From assembly GCA_031266875.1 (NCBI GenBank), contig JAISAE010000032.1, positions 1 to 41,528 on the forward strand: a stretch of 41,528 nucleotides of DNA. The letters are read 5' to 3'. A program made the position numbers and the translations under genes. The notes beneath the pieces were generated by a model, which saw only the letters and a program-made list of their open reading frames with translations, had not been told where the DNA came from and searched no databases. The DNA comes from Treponema sp. GTDB taxonomy: Bacteria > Spirochaetota > Spirochaetia > Treponematales > Breznakiellaceae. Shown here in pieces: positions 41,413-41,528 of this stretch (positions within the stretch are counted from its first letter, which is position 1; each line of letters opens with the position of its first letter).

Positions 41413-41528
41413 TTCTCTGGAGAATATCAGAGATGAGCGTCCGCTTGTTCTCTGGAGAATATCAGAGATGAGCGTCCGCTTGTTCTCTGGAGAATATCAG
41501 AGATGAGCGTCCGCTTGTTCTCTGGAGA
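41413..41528. repeat. 35-bp tandem repeats 3' of leuA, cut by the window end
   Basis: Identical 35-bp units start at 41413, 41448 and 41483, with a fourth beginning at 41518. Each starts TTCTCTGGAGAATATCAGAG; TTCTCTGGAGAA is a short palindrome. The units follow each other without spacers, so this is not a CRISPR array. The sequence is unrelated to the 35-bp unit in the esterase gene. Confidence 0.95.

Noticed and set aside
41413..41528. CRISPR array
   Set aside because: Units of 35 bp follow one another with no spacers; tandem repeat.

Overview
The window looks like a chromosomal segment of a host-associated spirochaete, most likely a termite-gut Treponema of the T. primitia / T. azotonutricium kind. 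This is an inference from the gene set: three methyl-accepting chemotaxis proteins, an LplA/B/C-type sugar importer, a GH32 fragment, a uronate operon, many small secreted paralogues, and hypothetical families I recall from termite-gut treponemes and Bacteroidetes. No taxonomic marker such as rRNA is present. Base composition is mixed, with one clearly AT-rich patch (about 24.28-24.89 kb).

Layout. 0-1 kb: a tandem array and a small hypothetical gene. 1.1-11.3 kb: an orphan ParB, then two dCache-HAMP chemoreceptors bracketing a small secreted protein and an LplB-LplC-solute-binding-protein operon. 11.4-16 kb: flavin reductase, a hypothetical protein, a 1.1-kb array of 21-bp units, and a tandem triplication of small membrane/secreted proteins. 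16-24 kb: PPOX-type flavoprotein, ABC-F ATPase coupled to a lipoprotein, an overlapping pair of esterases, a sensor-less chemoreceptor, and a GH32 gene reduced to its first third. 24-29 kb: an AT-rich NlpC/P60 gene, then the minus-strand operon CE15-like esterase, LUD protein, KduD, KduI, which suggests uronate ester or pectin/glucuronate use. 29-34.5 kb: aldo/keto reductase with ferredoxin centres, ComM/YifB, a secreted conserved protein and an HD-domain protein. 34.5-41.5 kb: housekeeping genes (rpmB, ffh, initiator tRNA) and branched-chain amino-acid biosynthesis (ilvN, ilvC, leuA).

The most unusual aspect is the density of tandem arrays. Seven loci carry tandem repeats with unrelated unit sequences. 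At four of them the unit is 21 bp (two turns of B-DNA) and strict 21-bp phase persists even where units have diverged strongly: 1-313, 12955-14037, 24147-24230 and 29531-29635. A fifth is 63 bp (3 x 21). Two others use a 35-bp unit, one of them inside an enzyme gene, where it adds about 170 in-frame residues. Two solitary 32-nt elements resembling type I-C CRISPR repeats lie just upstream of rpmB and of a metallo-beta-lactamase-fold gene, with no array or cas gene in the window.

Start codons were moved from the longest reading frame where a Shine-Dalgarno sequence clearly selects an internal ATG. All functional calls rest on motif recognition by eye; no database search was run.
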